A stretch of 64,000 bases of DNA from Paracoccus salipaludis (GTDB lineage Bacteria; Pseudomonadota; Alphaproteobacteria; Rhodobacterales; Rhodobacteraceae): contig NZ_NSJZ01000006.1 of assembly GCF_002287065.1 (NCBI RefSeq), positions 1 through 64,000 on the forward strand. The letters run 5' to 3'. The notes under the pieces were generated by a model. It ran no database searches, was not told the origin of the DNA, and was given only the letters and a program-made list of their open reading frames with translations. This document shows, one piece after another, positions 1 through 11,899 of the stretch. Made by a program: the position numbers and the translations under genes. The stretch's first letter is position 1, and each line of letters begins with the position of its first letter.

Positions 1-372
1 AAGCCGAGGCGCGGGAGCCGAGGCGCGGGAACAAGGGTTGGGTGGAAAGGCGCCAGGAGCGGCGCGCAGCCGAGCAGGCTCAGGCGCGGCATGCAGCCGA
101 ATGAGGGTCGAGGCGATCAGAGCAGCGGCGATCCCTGCTTCCCCGCATGTCCGGGCCGGGCTGCGATGGCGGAGGTCTCCGCCCGACCCGGCCATGCTCC
201 GGCGGGTCCAACTGCGACATTTCTAAATTGCCCCGACAGCGACACATTAACTTGGTGACAACATTGTGCGTGGTGGCCGATCCTCCCTTCTGCGCAGAAC
301 AACATCGCCTCGCTGCCGTCGATTTCCGGCTTGATCCTCTGGGACACCCGCAGTTCGCCCCCTTCGCCCTAG
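1..372. other. Stretch without a recognisable gene
   Basis: Apart from the short tandem repeat at its left edge, this stretch holds only brief open frames with arginine- and serine-rich translations that resemble no family I know. The window starts here, so the end of a gene outside the window cannot be excluded. Confidence 0.4.
3..30. repeat. 14-bp perfect tandem repeat
   Basis: Two identical 14-base units, GCCGAGGCGCGGGA, lie head to tail. No gene or hairpin is linked to them. A two-copy repeat of this size can arise by slippage, so no function is claimed. Confidence 0.6.
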
Positions 373-891
373 TCAAGTTCGCCACGTTCGATCGAGTTGG
401 TGACAAGTGTGAAACAGCAGCCCAATCACCTCGGCCGCTGCAGTGTTCCGGCTCACCGGCGGGCCGTTGGGCGACCAGTCGGCCCGTCCGTCACTAGCGT
501 GCTGCTGGTTCAACGCATCCATGATCAGATCGCCCAGGTCGAACGAAGCGGCCGGATTGCGCATGACGGACTGGAGGATGCGCCAGATCACGTCCATGCG
601 TCCTTTCAGGTGCCCGGCATAGCTGTCCACCGTTGTGGCGCTTTCTACCGACCAGCGAATGAGTACGCGCATCAAAGCGTTGCTGTTGCCCACCTGCCGC
701 CAAATGTCGCGCTGACTTGAGCGCGGGATAGTACGCGGACGGACAAAAGCGTGTGTAATCAAGATCGCTGCTGTCTGGTCGCTCGCGGCGGCGCACGGCT
801 GTCGCGATGCGATAGTCGAAGACGAATTCTTCCAGTCATCACTCAGATGGGGCAGATGGTCCAGGAGGTTGCGGACCTTCCTGCCAGCCAA
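373..891 (-). CDS. Possible uncharacterised protein, weakly supported
   Basis: This open frame could encode about 172 residues. Its second half (RWSVESATTVDSYAGHLKGR, then MDVIWRILQSVMRNPAASFD) looks more protein-like than the GC-driven shadow frames elsewhere. The only in-frame start near the 5' end is a TTG directly after a stop codon, and no convincing ribosome binding site precedes it. A neighbouring frame stays open further upstream, so a frameshifted remnant is also possible. I do not recognise the family. The roughly 200 bases between this frame and the next gene hold nothing recognised. Confidence 0.25.
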   Translation of the reverse strand: MAGRKVRNLLDHLPHLSDDWKNSSSTIASRQPCAAASDQTAAILITHAFVRPRTIPRSSQRDIWRQVGNSNALMRVLIRWSVESATTVDSYAGHLKGRMDVIWRILQSVMRNPAASFDLGDLIMDALNQQHASDGRADWSPNGPPVSRNTAAAEVIGLLFHTCHQLDRTWRT

Positions 892-1093
892 GGCATCTCA
901 TTCCCGACCAGCTGTGATCCTGGACCGATGCCCCAAGACCACCAAGGCCGACATATCTGTATAAAGCCATTGAAGTAATTTGTTTCTTTATCCGGCACCG
1001 AGGCACGAGCCGCCCGTCGCATTGCCGCGCGGCCTCGCGTTCGCTTGCGGAACTGCGGCAGGTCATGCACCCGCCGCAGCCCTCTTGTTGCGC

Positions 1094-1744
1094 TTACATC
1101 GAAGACATCCGGTCCATCACGAGCGAGGTCTCGTTCCCCTGACAGGCAGCCATCAGGGCCGCGACCTGCGGGTCGGACGAGGTGCTGCCGCCTGCATTGG
1201 TCGATGCCCCTGCCCCGGATTCTCCCGCTGCCATGGTTCCGCCCGAAGTGGAGTTGTCTCCACCGGACGCTCCCATGCCCGCACCGGACGAGCCCGCGCC
1301 GCCTGCCACGTCGGACGACCCGGACGCACTGCCGCTGCCTGCCGTACCTGCGGACATGCCGGACCCTCCGCTGCCCGAGGCAGCACCGGACGTGCCGGAG
1401 GCGCTGCCGCCGGAGGCCGCAGAACCTGCTGCCCCGGCCGACCCGCTGCCGGACATGTCCGCCCCGGTGCCGCCGGTCGAGCCGGCCGAACCGCTTGTGC
1501 CTCCGGCGCCGGTCGCACCGCTGTCCGCCCCGGTCGAGGACCCGCCCGCGGCGCCTGTCGATCCGGTAGAGGACCCCATGTTCGCGGTGCGAAGCGTGCT
1601 CATGGCGGTCATCTGCTGATCGGCGCTGAGCGCCATGAAGTCGGCGCAGGTCATGGTTGCCGGATCTGACGCCTGGGCGAACGCGCTCCCCCCGAAGCTC
1701 GCCACGATGCCTGCAATCGCTAGCTTGCGTGCAAGATAGTGCAT
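1094..1744 (-). CDS. Secreted HdeA-like protein with a long low-complexity insert
   Basis: The 216-residue product starts with a Sec signal peptide (cleavage probably after AFA, residue 23). The mature N-terminus, TMTCADFMALSADQQ, resembles the first helix region of the periplasmic acid chaperones HdeA/HdeB, with Cys33. The last 26 residues, DPQVAALMAACQGNE onward, resemble the C-terminal half with the second cysteine (Cys201). Between them lie about 130 residues made almost only of Gly, Ser, Ala, Thr and Asp. HdeA is about 90 residues mature and its two cysteines form a disulfide. Here they are 168 residues apart. The gene is transcribed divergently from the glycosidase fusion gene, with 225 bases between them. 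The HdeA relationship is inferred from pattern only. Confidence 0.6.
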   Translation of the reverse strand: MHYLARKLAIAGIVASFGGSAFAQASDPATMTCADFMALSADQQMTAMSTLRTANMGSSTGSTGAAGGSSTGADSGATGAGGTSGSAGSTGGTGADMSGSGSAGAAGSAASGGSASGTSGAASGSGGSGMSAGTAGSGSASGSSDVAGGAGSSGAGMGASGGDNSTSGGTMAAGESGAGASTNAGGSTSSDPQVAALMAACQGNETSLVMDRMSSM

Positions 1745-1969
1745 GACTTTCCTCCCATCATGCTCGGCATCAACTGCCGGAAGGGAAACCCCTGCCGGAA
1801 GCGCACGTTCCGACGGGATGGATTCAAGAATGTTGGCCGAAGCCTGCTAAATCCCGGAAGTAGGGGATGAATGAAGCCACATATGTTGCCGTCTTGAGCG
1901 CAGGCTGAACCGGAACTCTCGCCCTCGCTGCGTGGTAGTCCGAGGGAGTGGTGGTGCAGCGAGGCGCCC

Positions 1970-4270
1970 ATGTCCTTCCAAGGCGAAGCTTTTCCTTTCC
2001 CCCGAGCAGCGCCCACGCGCCTCGACCCTACGGGAGAATGTCTGTGGGACGCCGACCCGGCGGTGCCCCACATGCAGCTCTGGGGCGGCTGCGAATACAC
2101 GGTGAACCGCGTGGGTGACCGTTTCTTCGACCAGTCGATCCGCTCTGGCCATCACGACCGCATCGGCGACCTTGAACTGTTCGCGGGCCTTGGCCTGCGC
2201 GCGCTGCGCTATCCGGTGCTGTGGGAACGCGTCTCGCCCCGTTATCCGGGCCAGAATGATTTCGGGTGGAGCGACGAGCGCCTGGCCGAGCTGCGCCGGC
2301 TGGACCTGCGGCCCATCCTGGGCCTCGTGCATCACGGCAGCGGCCCTGCCTATACCAGCCTTGTCGAGGACAGCTTCGCGCCCGGCCTTGCTGCCCATGC
2401 CCGCGCCACCGCCGAGCGCTACCCTTGGGTGCAGGATTGGACACCGGTCAATGAACCCCTGACCACGGCGCGGTTTTCCTGCCTTTACGGCCACTGGTAT
2501 CCTCACCTGCTGGATGAGGATGCCTGCTGGCTGGCCCTCTTGAACCAGATCGACGCCACCCGCGCCGCCATGCGGGAAATCCGGCGCGTGAACCCTGCGG
2601 CGCGGCTGGTGCAGACCGAGGATCTGGGGTTCTGCCATGCCACGCCGCCGCTGGTCCGGGAAGCTGCGTTTGAGAACGCCCGCCGCTGGCTGACGTGGGA
2701 TCTGCTTTGCGGCGAGGTGGTGCCCGGCCATCCGATGTGGACGCTGCTGGCTGAACGAGGCTTTGCGCAACGCCTTCAGGCGATTGCCGACGACCCCTGC
2801 CCGCCCGATGTCATCGGCGTCAACCACTACCTGACCAGCGAGCGGCTGATCGACCATCGGATCACGCGCTATCCCGGCGTCGGCCCTTCGGCCGAAAGCG
2901 GCGGCCGTTATGTCAATGTCGAGGCGATCCGTGCCGTTCCGGGAGCGCTGGTCGGCATCGAGGCGCTGCTGCTGCAGGCTTGGAACCGCTACCGCCGCCC
3001 CCTCGCAATCACCGAATGCCACAACGGCTGCACGCGCGAGGAACAGGCACGCTGGTTCCTTCAGGTCTGGCGCGCGGCGCAGCGTGCCCGTGCGCACGGA
3101 GCCGAGGTCGAGGCCGTCACCGCCTGGTCGCTGCTTGGGGCCTATGACTGGGACCGGCTGGTGATGACCGACGCGGGCCGCTACGAATGCGGCGTCTTCG
3201 ACATGCGCGCCGGCAGCCCGCGCCCGACCGCCATGGCCGCGTTGCTGCGGGCGCTGGTGCGCGGGGACCGCCCGCTTCACGCCGCGATCCTGGATATGCC
3301 GGGATGGTGGGACAGTGACCGGCGGCTCTGGCCCTGCGCCAGTCCGCCGCCGCCGTCCTGCCCTCCGGCGGTTGCCGAACCGGCCCCCGACCCAACCTGC
3401 GCGCAGATGACTGCGCGGCCGATCCTCGTCACGGGGAAAAGCGGGACGCTGGGCCGGATGTTCGCCCATGTCTGCGACCTGCGCGGCCTGCCCTTCGCGC
3501 TGACCGATCGCCGGGTGCTGGCGATCCACGACACGGATTCGGTCGCGGCCGCGCTTGATCAGCTTGAGCCTGCGGCCGTGATCAACACCGCCGGGCTGGT
3601 GGACATCGACCGCGCAGAGGCCGAGCCCGAACTGTGCTTCGCCGCCAATGTCGAGGGCCCTGCGAACCTTGCCCGCGCCTGCCGGGATCGGGGCATCGGC
3701 TTTGTGACCTTTTCCTCGGATCAGGTCTTCGACGGCGCCAAGGGCAGCGCCTATCTTGAAGGCGATCCCACCAGTCCCCTGAACACCTATGGCCGCAGCA
3801 AGGCCGAGGCCGAGCGCTGCGTGCTGGACATCAACCCCGAGGCGCTTGTGATCCGCACCGCGGCCTTCTTTTCGCCCCACGACGTCCACAACTTCGCCGT
3901 CCATGCGGTCGAGGCGCTGCGCGCAGGCCGTCCCTTCGCCGCCGCGCAGGACAATTTCGTGTCGCCCACCTATGTGCCCGACCTCGTGGACGCCGCGCTG
4001 GACCTGCTGCTGGACGGGGAAAGCGGCATCCGCCATCTGGCCAGCCACGGCCGCCTGTCCTGGGCCGAGTTCGCGCAAAGGATCGCCACGGCGGCCGGCC
4101 TCGATCCCGCGCTGGTCGATCCGGTCGAGGCCGCAAGCCTGAGCCTGCCGGCCGAGCGTCCGGCCGACGCGGCGCTTGCCAGCGAACATGGGCAGTTGCT
4201 TGCGGAAATCGACGATGCCATCGCGCGCTTCCTGCGCGACTATCCGGCCTCGGCGCCGCAGGCGTGCTGA
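1970..4270 (+). CDS. Glycoside hydrolase family 1 fused to an RmlD-type sugar-nucleotide reductase
   Basis: One 766-residue frame joins two enzymes. Residues about 30-400 are a GH1 (beta-glucosidase-like) TIM barrel: the acid/base glutamate is E162 in TPVNEP and the likely nucleophile is E349 in ITECHNG. Residues about 485-755 are an extended SDR of the dTDP-4-dehydrorhamnose reductase type, with the NAD(P) glycine motif TGKSGTLG at 488-495 and the catalytic pair Y607/K611 in YGRSK. A Pro/Ala-rich linker of about 60 residues separates them. There is no signal peptide, so the protein should be cytoplasmic. An oligosaccharide-trimming or nucleotide-sugar role is conceivable but unproven. The ATG chosen has a weak purine-rich site (AGCGAGG) upstream. 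Confidence 0.85.
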   Translation: MSFQGEAFPFPRAAPTRLDPTGECLWDADPAVPHMQLWGGCEYTVNRVGDRFFDQSIRSGHHDRIGDLELFAGLGLRALRYPVLWERVSPRYPGQNDFGWSDERLAELRRLDLRPILGLVHHGSGPAYTSLVEDSFAPGLAAHARATAERYPWVQDWTPVNEPLTTARFSCLYGHWYPHLLDEDACWLALLNQIDATRAAMREIRRVNPAARLVQTEDLGFCHATPPLVREAAFENARRWLTWDLLCGEVVPGHPMWTLLAERGFAQRLQAIADDPCPPDVIGVNHYLTSERLIDHRITRYPGVGPSAESGGRYVNVEAIRAVPGALVGIEALLLQAWNRYRRPLAITECHNGCTREEQARWFLQVWRAAQRARAHGAEVEAVTAWSLLGAYDWDRLVMTDAGRYECGVFDMRAGSPRPTAMAALLRALVRGDRPLHAAILDMPGWWDSDRRLWPCASPPPPSCPPAVAEPAPDPTCAQMTARPILVTGKSGTLGRMFAHVCDLRGLPFALTDRRVLAIHDTDSVAAALDQLEPAAVINTAGLVDIDRAEAEPELCFAANVEGPANLARACRDRGIGFVTFSSDQVFDGAKGSAYLEGDPTSPLNTYGRSKAEAERCVLDINPEALVIRTAAFFSPHDVHNFAVHAVEALRAGRPFAAAQDNFVSPTYVPDLVDAALDLLLDGESGIRHLASHGRLSWAEFAQRIATAAGLDPALVDPVEAASLSLPAERPADAALASEHGQLLAEIDDAIARFLRDYPASAPQAC

Positions 4271-4405
4271 AGATTCAGGGAAATCGCCCTGTGCTGGCCG
4301 CCAAAACTTGAGTGTTCGAGTTGAGGGCTACTGTCTGGCCTTCTTATCTCGGGCAGACAGCCAAAGCCCCGGCGACCGTACGTTCACGAGACGACGAAAA
4401 CGGCG

Positions 4406-4424
4406 GGGTGCCACGCAGGCACCC
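4406..4424 (-). terminator. Candidate terminator hairpin after guaB
   Basis: GGGTGCC and GGCACCC form a perfect 7-bp stem with a 5-base loop. Read on the minus strand, which carries guaB, it is followed a few bases later by TTTT. A second 7-bp inverted repeat (CCAGGGC / GCCCTGG, 4440-4466) lies between it and the guaB stop. Nothing else was seen between 4271 and 4478. Confidence 0.4.
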
Positions 4425-4478
4425 GCAACCGCTCAGCAACCAGGGCACCGGCACACGGCGCCCTGGATCCGCAGCAGA

Positions 4479-6999
<2,521 letters not shown>

Positions 7000-7175
7000 G
7001 CCGGCATGATCGCAGGCGGACCGCCCGCTGCCAAGCGTGGCGGTTGAGATACGCCCCCTGCCGCGCCTTCAAGGCTACGTTGCGTCACTTGAACTTCAAT
7101 GATTGACCCAATTGCTTCAGGCCCCACAGATGTAGGGCAAGAACCCGCTGAAGGGCGGATTTCGGGAGGGAATGC

Positions 7176-8327
7176 ATGAAACTGACTTTGACTGGTGCCG
7201 CTGCATTGATGCTGACGGCAGCGCCGCTTTTCGCCGGCGGGATCGAGCGCGCGCCGCAGTCGCTCGCCATCCTGTTCGAGGAAGGCAATTACGTCGAATT
7301 CTCGGCCGGTCGCGTCAATCCCGATGCGTCGGGCCGCGACGTTGCACTGTTCGGTGGCCGCTCGACCGGCAACGTGGCCGAGGACTATAATTTCGCCGGT
7401 CTCGCTTACAAGCATCAGTTCAACGACCAGCTGTCCGCGGCCCTGATCGTGGAACAGCCTTACGGGGAGGACATTTCCTATCCGCTCGACGGCTCGCTCG
7501 CTCTTGGCGGCACCTACGCCTATGTGGACTCGACCACCTACACGGCGCTGCTGCGCTACAAGATGGACAACGGCTTCGGTGTCCACGGCGGGTTGCGCGG
7601 GTCCGAGGCGAACGGCGAGGTCAACCTGCAGGGCCTCGCCTATGGGCCGGTCTCGGGCTACAACGTCGAACTCGACAGCGCCTGGGGCTGGGGCTACGCG
7701 GTGGGCGTCAGCTGGGAAAAGCCCGAGATCGCGGCGCGCATCTCGCTGACCTACAACTCGGAAATCGAGCACGACTTCGACACGACCGAAAGCGGCCCGG
7801 GCGTGGACCCGGATGGCCCCGGTCCCCTGCCCTCGCTGCCGCTGCTGAACGGAGAGTCGGAGACCACCGTCTCGACCCCGCGGTCTTGGAACCTCGAGGC
7901 GCAGACCGGGATCGCCCCGGACACGCTGCTGTTCGGCTCGATCCGCTGGGTCAACTGGTCCGAGTTCCGGGTGGACCCCGAGCGGTTCGTGACGGTGACC
8001 GGCGGCGGGCTGGTCGAGCTGGAGGACACGACCACCTACACCATCGGCGTGGGCCGCAAGTTCACCGAGAACTGGTCGGGTTCGGTGTCCTTCGCCTATG
8101 AAAAGGAAGGAGACCGCCTGGTTTCGCCGCTGGCTCCGACGACCGGGCGGCAGGGCGTGACGCTTGCCGCGGTCTACAACCAGAACAACTGGAAGATCAC
8201 GACGGGCATCAGCTACGTCAAGCTGGGCGACGCGGACCCCGAAACCGGGACGCCCGACCAGAAGCGCGCCGAGATCCGCGACAGCGACGCGCTGGGCTTC
8301 GGCATCCGGATCGGCTACCGCTTCTGA
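7176..8327 (+). CDS. FadL/OmpP1/TodX-family outer-membrane transporter
   Basis: The 383-residue protein has a Sec signal peptide ending near PLFA (residue 20) and a mature N-terminus typical of the FadL family ([25 protein letters not shown]). The rest is an amphipathic beta-strand pattern rich in Tyr, Gly and Trp, and it ends in the aromatic C-terminal signature GYRF recognised by the outer-membrane assembly machinery. FadL porins take up long-chain fatty acids or other hydrophobic compounds; the substrate is undetermined here. A strong site (GGGAGG) precedes the ATG by about six bases. The gene is monocistronic and ends at a clear terminator. Confidence 0.9.
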   Translation: MKLTLTGAAALMLTAAPLFAGGIERAPQSLAILFEEGNYVEFSAGRVNPDASGRDVALFGGRSTGNVAEDYNFAGLAYKHQFNDQLSAALIVEQPYGEDISYPLDGSLALGGTYAYVDSTTYTALLRYKMDNGFGVHGGLRGSEANGEVNLQGLAYGPVSGYNVELDSAWGWGYAVGVSWEKPEIAARISLTYNSEIEHDFDTTESGPGVDPDGPGPLPSLPLLNGESETTVSTPRSWNLEAQTGIAPDTLLFGSIRWVNWSEFRVDPERFVTVTGGGLVELEDTTTYTIGVGRKFTENWSGSVSFAYEKEGDRLVSPLAPTTGRQGVTLAAVYNQNNWKITTGISYVKLGDADPETGTPDQKRAEIRDSDALGFGIRIGYRF

Positions 8328-8350
8328 CCCCTGCCTTATCAGTCGACCAA

Positions 8351-8374
8351 GGCCCCGCCACGGCGGGGCCTTTT
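8351..8374 (+). terminator. Rho-independent terminator after the FadL gene
   Basis: A perfect GC stem (GGCCCCGCC with GGCGGGGCC) and a 2-base loop are followed by TTTT and a pyrimidine tract, 23 bases after the stop codon. Confidence 0.9.
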
Positions 8375-8431
8375 CCTTTCCGGCACTGCGGCCTAGGAAA
8401 CCCTCCGGTGCGATCAGAGGTGAGCCAGCAG

Positions 8432-9292
8432 ATGTATTCCAGCGGCAAGGCATGGCGCGACGCGCCCGAGAAACGGGTCATGCTGTTCGGGATGTCGGGC
8501 CTGGGCAAGACCCATGTCGCATCCATGCTGCGCCGGTCAGGCGAGTGGTTCCACTACAGCGTCGATTACCGCATCGGCACCCGCTACATGGGCGAACTGA
8601 TCGCCGACGACTTCAAGCGCCACGCCATGAAGGTGCCGCTGCTGCGCGAGCTTCTGATGACGGACTCGGTGCGGATCGAGTCGAACATCACCTTCGACAA
8701 CCTCGCGCCGCTTTCGACCTATCTGGGCAAGCCCGGCGATCCCGCGCGCGGCGGCCTGGCCTTTCACGACTACAAGCGCCGGCAGGACCAGCACCGCACG
8801 GCCGAGATCGCCGCGATGCTGGATTCGGGCCATTTCATCACCCGCGCCAGGGAAATCTATGGCTACCGGCATTTCGTCTGCGACACCTCGGGGTCGATCT
8901 GCGAGGTCGTAGACCCCGAGAACCCCGACGATCCCGTGCTGCGGGCCCTGTCGTCGCTGATGCTGCCGGTCTGGATTCGCGGCACCGAAGCACATACCTC
9001 CGAGCTGATCCGCCGTTTCGATCAGGCGCCCAAACCGATGTATTACCAACCCGCGTTCCTTGCCGCGGCGTGGGAGGATTACGGCCGCGAGAACCCCGGC
9101 AACGTCGATCCCGACGCCTTCATCCGCTGGACCTATGCCCGCGCTCTGGCCCACCGGCGCCCGCGCTATGCGGCGATGGCCCGGCGCGGCGTCACGGTCG
9201 AGGCGGACGAGGTCGCCCGTGTCGCCTCGCCCCGGGATTTCGTCGATCTGATCGCTGCTGCAATCGACCGGCAAGACCGAAAGGAAGACTGA
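8432..9292 (+). CDS. P-loop ATPase of unknown role, upstream of metA
   Basis: The 286-residue protein has a clear Walker A motif, GMSGLGKT (residues 20-27), close to the N-terminus. The downstream sequence carries conserved-looking blocks such as [17 protein letters not shown] and [16 protein letters not shown]. It resembles small nucleotide-kinase-like ATPases, but I cannot name its substrate. The frame is open to a GTG at 8408; the ATG at 8432 is preferred because AGAGGTG lies upstream of it. Its stop overlaps the metA start by one base (TGATG), so translation is probably coupled, and a link to methionine or SAM metabolism is a fair guess from position only. Confidence 0.7.
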   Translation: MYSSGKAWRDAPEKRVMLFGMSGLGKTHVASMLRRSGEWFHYSVDYRIGTRYMGELIADDFKRHAMKVPLLRELLMTDSVRIESNITFDNLAPLSTYLGKPGDPARGGLAFHDYKRRQDQHRTAEIAAMLDSGHFITRAREIYGYRHFVCDTSGSICEVVDPENPDDPVLRALSSLMLPVWIRGTEAHTSELIRRFDQAPKPMYYQPAFLAAAWEDYGRENPGNVDPDAFIRWTYARALAHRRPRYAAMARRGVTVEADEVARVASPRDFVDLIAAAIDRQDRKED

Positions 9293-10218
9293 TGCCCATC
9301 ACCCTGCCCGAGAACCTTCCCGCCTTCGACATCCTGCGGAACGAGGGCGTGATGGTGATGAGCCCCGACCGCGCCGCGCGCCAGGACATCCGCCCGCTGC
9401 GCATCGCGCTGCTGAACCTGATGCCGAAGAAGATCCAGACGGAAAACCAGTTCGCCCGCCTGATCGGGGCGACGCCCCTGCAGATCAACCTGTCCCTGAT
9501 CCGCATGTCGGACCACGAATCCAAGAACACCGCCGCCGACCACATGGAGTCCTTCTATCGTCCCTTCAGCGAGGTGGAGGCGTCGGGCGACCGCTTCGAC
9601 GGGCTGATCGTCACGGGCGCCCCGGTCGAGCACCTGCCCTTCGAGGAAGTCACCTACTGGGACGAACTGCGTCGTGTCTTCGACTGGACGCGCACCCATG
9701 TCCATTCGGCCTTCGGTGTCTGCTGGGGCGGCATGGCGATGGCCTGGCACTTCCACGGGCTGCCCAAGCATCTGCTGGACGACAAGGCCTTCGGCTGCTT
9801 CCGGCATCGCAACCTCGCCCCCGCCTCGCCCTATCTGCGGGGCTTTTCGGACGACGTGCTGATCCCGGTCAGCCGCTGGACCGAGGTGCGGCAGCAAGAC
9901 ATCGACGCACGGCCCGAACTGAGGACACTGCTCGCCTCGGACCAGGTGGGGCCTTGCCTGGTCGAGGACGCGGCAAACCGCACGCTCCTGATCTTCAATC
10001 ATCTGGAATATGACTCGGGGACGCTGAAGGACGAATACGACCGCGACGTGGCGGCGGGGAAACCCATCGGGGTGCCCGCGAATTACTATCCCGATGACGA
10101 CCCCGCGCTCTGCCCCTCGAACCGCTGGCGCAGCCACGCGCATCTGCTTTACGGCAACTGGATCAACGAGATCTACCAGAACACTCCATTCGACCTGAAC
10201 GACATCGGAAGGGATTGA
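9292..10218 (+). CDS. metA: Homoserine O-acyltransferase (MetA family)
   Basis: The enzyme acylates the hydroxyl of L-homoserine, the first dedicated step of methionine synthesis. The 308-residue length and N-terminus ([20 protein letters not shown]) are those of MetA. The nucleophile is C144 in [10 protein letters not shown], with H237 and E239 in FNHLEYD completing the triad. The acyl donor (succinyl- or acetyl-CoA) cannot be read from the family alone, since many MetA proteins use acetyl-CoA. It overlaps the ATPase gene by one base and is followed after one base by ppk2. I saw no SAM riboswitch upstream of this unit. Confidence 0.95.
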   Translation: MPITLPENLPAFDILRNEGVMVMSPDRAARQDIRPLRIALLNLMPKKIQTENQFARLIGATPLQINLSLIRMSDHESKNTAADHMESFYRPFSEVEASGDRFDGLIVTGAPVEHLPFEEVTYWDELRRVFDWTRTHVHSAFGVCWGGMAMAWHFHGLPKHLLDDKAFGCFRHRNLAPASPYLRGFSDDVLIPVSRWTEVRQQDIDARPELRTLLASDQVGPCLVEDAANRTLLIFNHLEYDSGTLKDEYDRDVAAGKPIGVPANYYPDDDPALCPSNRWRSHAHLLYGNWINEIYQNTPFDLNDIGRD

Positions 10219-10219
10219 G

Positions 10220-11110
10220 ATGGCACGGAAGACGGCTTCGCCCGAGATCCCCTTCGTCGGTGCGATCAGCCGCTTCTTCCAGCACGACGCCCCGCCCGAT
10301 CTGCGTCGCACGATCGGGCAGGCAGGCAAGGACGACATCCTCGATCCCGACTTCCCGTATCGGGGGGAAATGTCCAGGCGGGATTACGAAAGCCGGGCCC
10401 AGACCTTACAGGTCGAACTGGTCAAGATGCTGCGCGACGTGATTGCCACCGGCAAGCGCGTCGTCGTGCTGTTCGAGGGCCGAGACGCCGCCGGCAAGGG
10501 CGGCACGATCGAAGCCATGCGCGAGAACCTGAACCCGCGTTCCGCCTATATCGTCGCGCTGCCCACGCCGACGGGGCGCGAGGCCGGGCAATGGTACTTC
10601 CAGCGCTACGTGGCCCAGCTGCCGACCGCGGGGGAAATCGCCCTGTTCGACCGCAGCTGGTACAACCGCGGCGTGGTAGAGCGGGTGTTCGGCTTCTCGA
10701 CCGATGCGCAGCGCGTGCAGTTCTTCCGGCAACTCCCTGATTTCGAAAAGATGCTGGTCGATGACGGCATCGCCATGGTCAAGCTGTGGCTGAACGTCGG
10801 TCGCGCCGAGCAACTGCGCCGTTTCCTCAACCGCGAGAAGGACCCGCTCAAGCAGTGGAAGCTGAGCCGCATCGACGTCGAGGGTCTCGGGCGCTGGGAC
10901 GACTATACCGTGGCGATCCGCGAAACGCTGTCGCTCAGCCACACGCCGGTCGCGCCATGGACGGTGATCCGTTCCGACGACAAGCGGCGGGCGAGGATTG
11001 CGGCCATGCAGACGGTGCTGAACCGCATCGATTACGCGGGCAAGGATCCGGCCGCCGTCGGCACGCCCGACCCCCAGATCACCGGCGGACCCGAGATGCT
11101 CGTGCGCTAG
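10220..11110 (+). CDS. ppk2: Polyphosphate kinase 2
   Basis: PPK2 enzymes move phosphate between polyphosphate and nucleoside di- or monophosphates. The 296-residue protein shows Walker [10 protein letters not shown] (residues 87-95), the second conserved block [16 protein letters not shown] beginning at D144, and the lid-like block [15 protein letters not shown]. The single-domain layout and the long N-terminal extension suggest class I, which favours nucleoside diphosphates, but this is inference. It starts one base after the metA stop and so probably shares its transcript. No terminator follows, and the next gene is convergent. Confidence 0.93.
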   Translation: MARKTASPEIPFVGAISRFFQHDAPPDLRRTIGQAGKDDILDPDFPYRGEMSRRDYESRAQTLQVELVKMLRDVIATGKRVVVLFEGRDAAGKGGTIEAMRENLNPRSAYIVALPTPTGREAGQWYFQRYVAQLPTAGEIALFDRSWYNRGVVERVFGFSTDAQRVQFFRQLPDFEKMLVDDGIAMVKLWLNVGRAEQLRRFLNREKDPLKQWKLSRIDVEGLGRWDDYTVAIRETLSLSHTPVAPWTVIRSDDKRRARIAAMQTVLNRIDYAGKDPAAVGTPDPQITGGPEMLVR

Positions 11111-11145
11111 GCGGCTGCATCGCAGACCGGCAGCCCGCCCGCCGA

Positions 11146-11778
11146 TCAGTAGGTCGAGAAGCTGAAGCCGATGAAGGTGTCCTCCTCGACGAACTTGTGC
11201 CCCAGTCGGATCGACAGTCTTTTCGTCACCGGCGCCGAGACCAGCACCGTCGGCGTCGGTTCTCCACCCTCCTCGTGCCACAGGGACAGCTGTGCGCCCA
11301 GACCCGAGGGCATGTGCGTCAGCCCGCCGACCAGCAGGGACGCATCCTCGATGCTGGTATAATCCGCCATCAGGAAAGTCCCCCAGTCGCCGTATTCGGC
11401 CCAGCGGTCCACTGACAGGCGAATGCCCAGGCGAAGGTTGGCGCAGCGGTCGCCCTCGGCGTCGAAGCAATGCGCCCATCGCTCGTCCTCGACCTCCCAC
11501 CAGCCGATCTGTTCGGCCTTGAGCGCCGGACCCGCACGCAGCTTCCAGGGCGCGCGGTCCGGCCCGACCTGCCATGTATAAAGGGCCGAGGCGCGGGCCC
11601 AGGGCTCGTCGTCGTCCTGTCCCATGGCCAGGCCCCAGACGACACGTCCCCGCTCGACGTTGGTGGCCAGCAACCCGCCGTCCTTCCACAGATCCACCTG
11701 CGTCCATGTGCCATCGCCTGCGGCGGCCGGGGACCCGAGGCTCAAAAGCGGAACGATCGTCAGGACGGCAAGGCGCAT
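11146..11778 (-). CDS. Exported protein of unknown family, possibly an outer-membrane barrel
   Basis: The 210-residue product has a Sec signal peptide (cleavage near PAAAG, about residue 20). The mature part alternates polar and hydrophobic residues, is rich in Trp and Tyr, and ends in IGFSFSTY, an aromatic C-terminus such as outer-membrane proteins carry. Two cysteines (in HCFDAEGDRCAN) could form a disulfide. I do not recognise a named family. A CtrA-type box lies 40 bases upstream of the start, so cell-cycle or lifestyle control is possible. Confidence 0.6.
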   Translation of the reverse strand: MRLAVLTIVPLLSLGSPAAAGDGTWTQVDLWKDGGLLATNVERGRVVWGLAMGQDDDEPWARASALYTWQVGPDRAPWKLRAGPALKAEQIGWWEVEDERWAHCFDAEGDRCANLRLGIRLSVDRWAEYGDWGTFLMADYTSIEDASLLVGGLTHMPSGLGAQLSLWHEEGGEPTPTVLVSAPVTKRLSIRLGHKFVEEDTFIGFSFSTY

Positions 11779-11817
11779 GGGCGATTCCCTTCGCCCCCCG
11801 GTCTAGGTCAGCGATGG

Positions 11818-11833
11818 TTGATATAAGGTTAAC
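11818..11833. promoter_or_regulatory. Near-consensus CtrA box
   Basis: TTGA, seven bases, then TTAAC fits the CtrA consensus TTAA-N7-TTAAC with one mismatch. It lies 40 bases before the start of the minus-strand exported protein and 84 bases before the plus-strand SDR gene. The window also encodes ChpT, part of the CtrA phosphorelay. Binding is not shown. Confidence 0.4.
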
Positions 11834-11885
11834 GCGGGGCATGCCTTCTGCTTGCTTGCCGGGCCTCCGGGTCCAGCCTAGTATC

Positions 11886-11899
11886 TGAACAAACGTTCA
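11886..11899. promoter_or_regulatory. Palindromic operator candidate in front of the SDR gene
   Basis: TGAAC-AAAC-GTTCA is a perfect inverted repeat with a 4-base spacer. It ends 17 bases before the ATG and a few bases before the ribosome binding site (GGGAGGG). Palindromes of this form are typical of TetR-type repressors that control fatty-acid catabolism, but no such regulator is adjacent. Confidence 0.5.

Noticed and set aside
1847..4189. 780-codon open frame on the minus strand across the glycosidase-reductase gene
   Set aside because: Strongly GC-biased codons open the antisense frame. The plus-strand gene has full catalytic motifs, and the minus translation resembles nothing.
8328..8431. 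SAM riboswitch in front of the metA unit
   Set aside because: Only a terminator is seen; the conserved SAM-II or SAM/SAH cores are absent.
8164..9291. Upstream extension of metA, which is open to 8164
   Set aside because: The extension overlaps the FadL gene, the terminator and the ATPase gene, and the family N-terminus begins at 9292.
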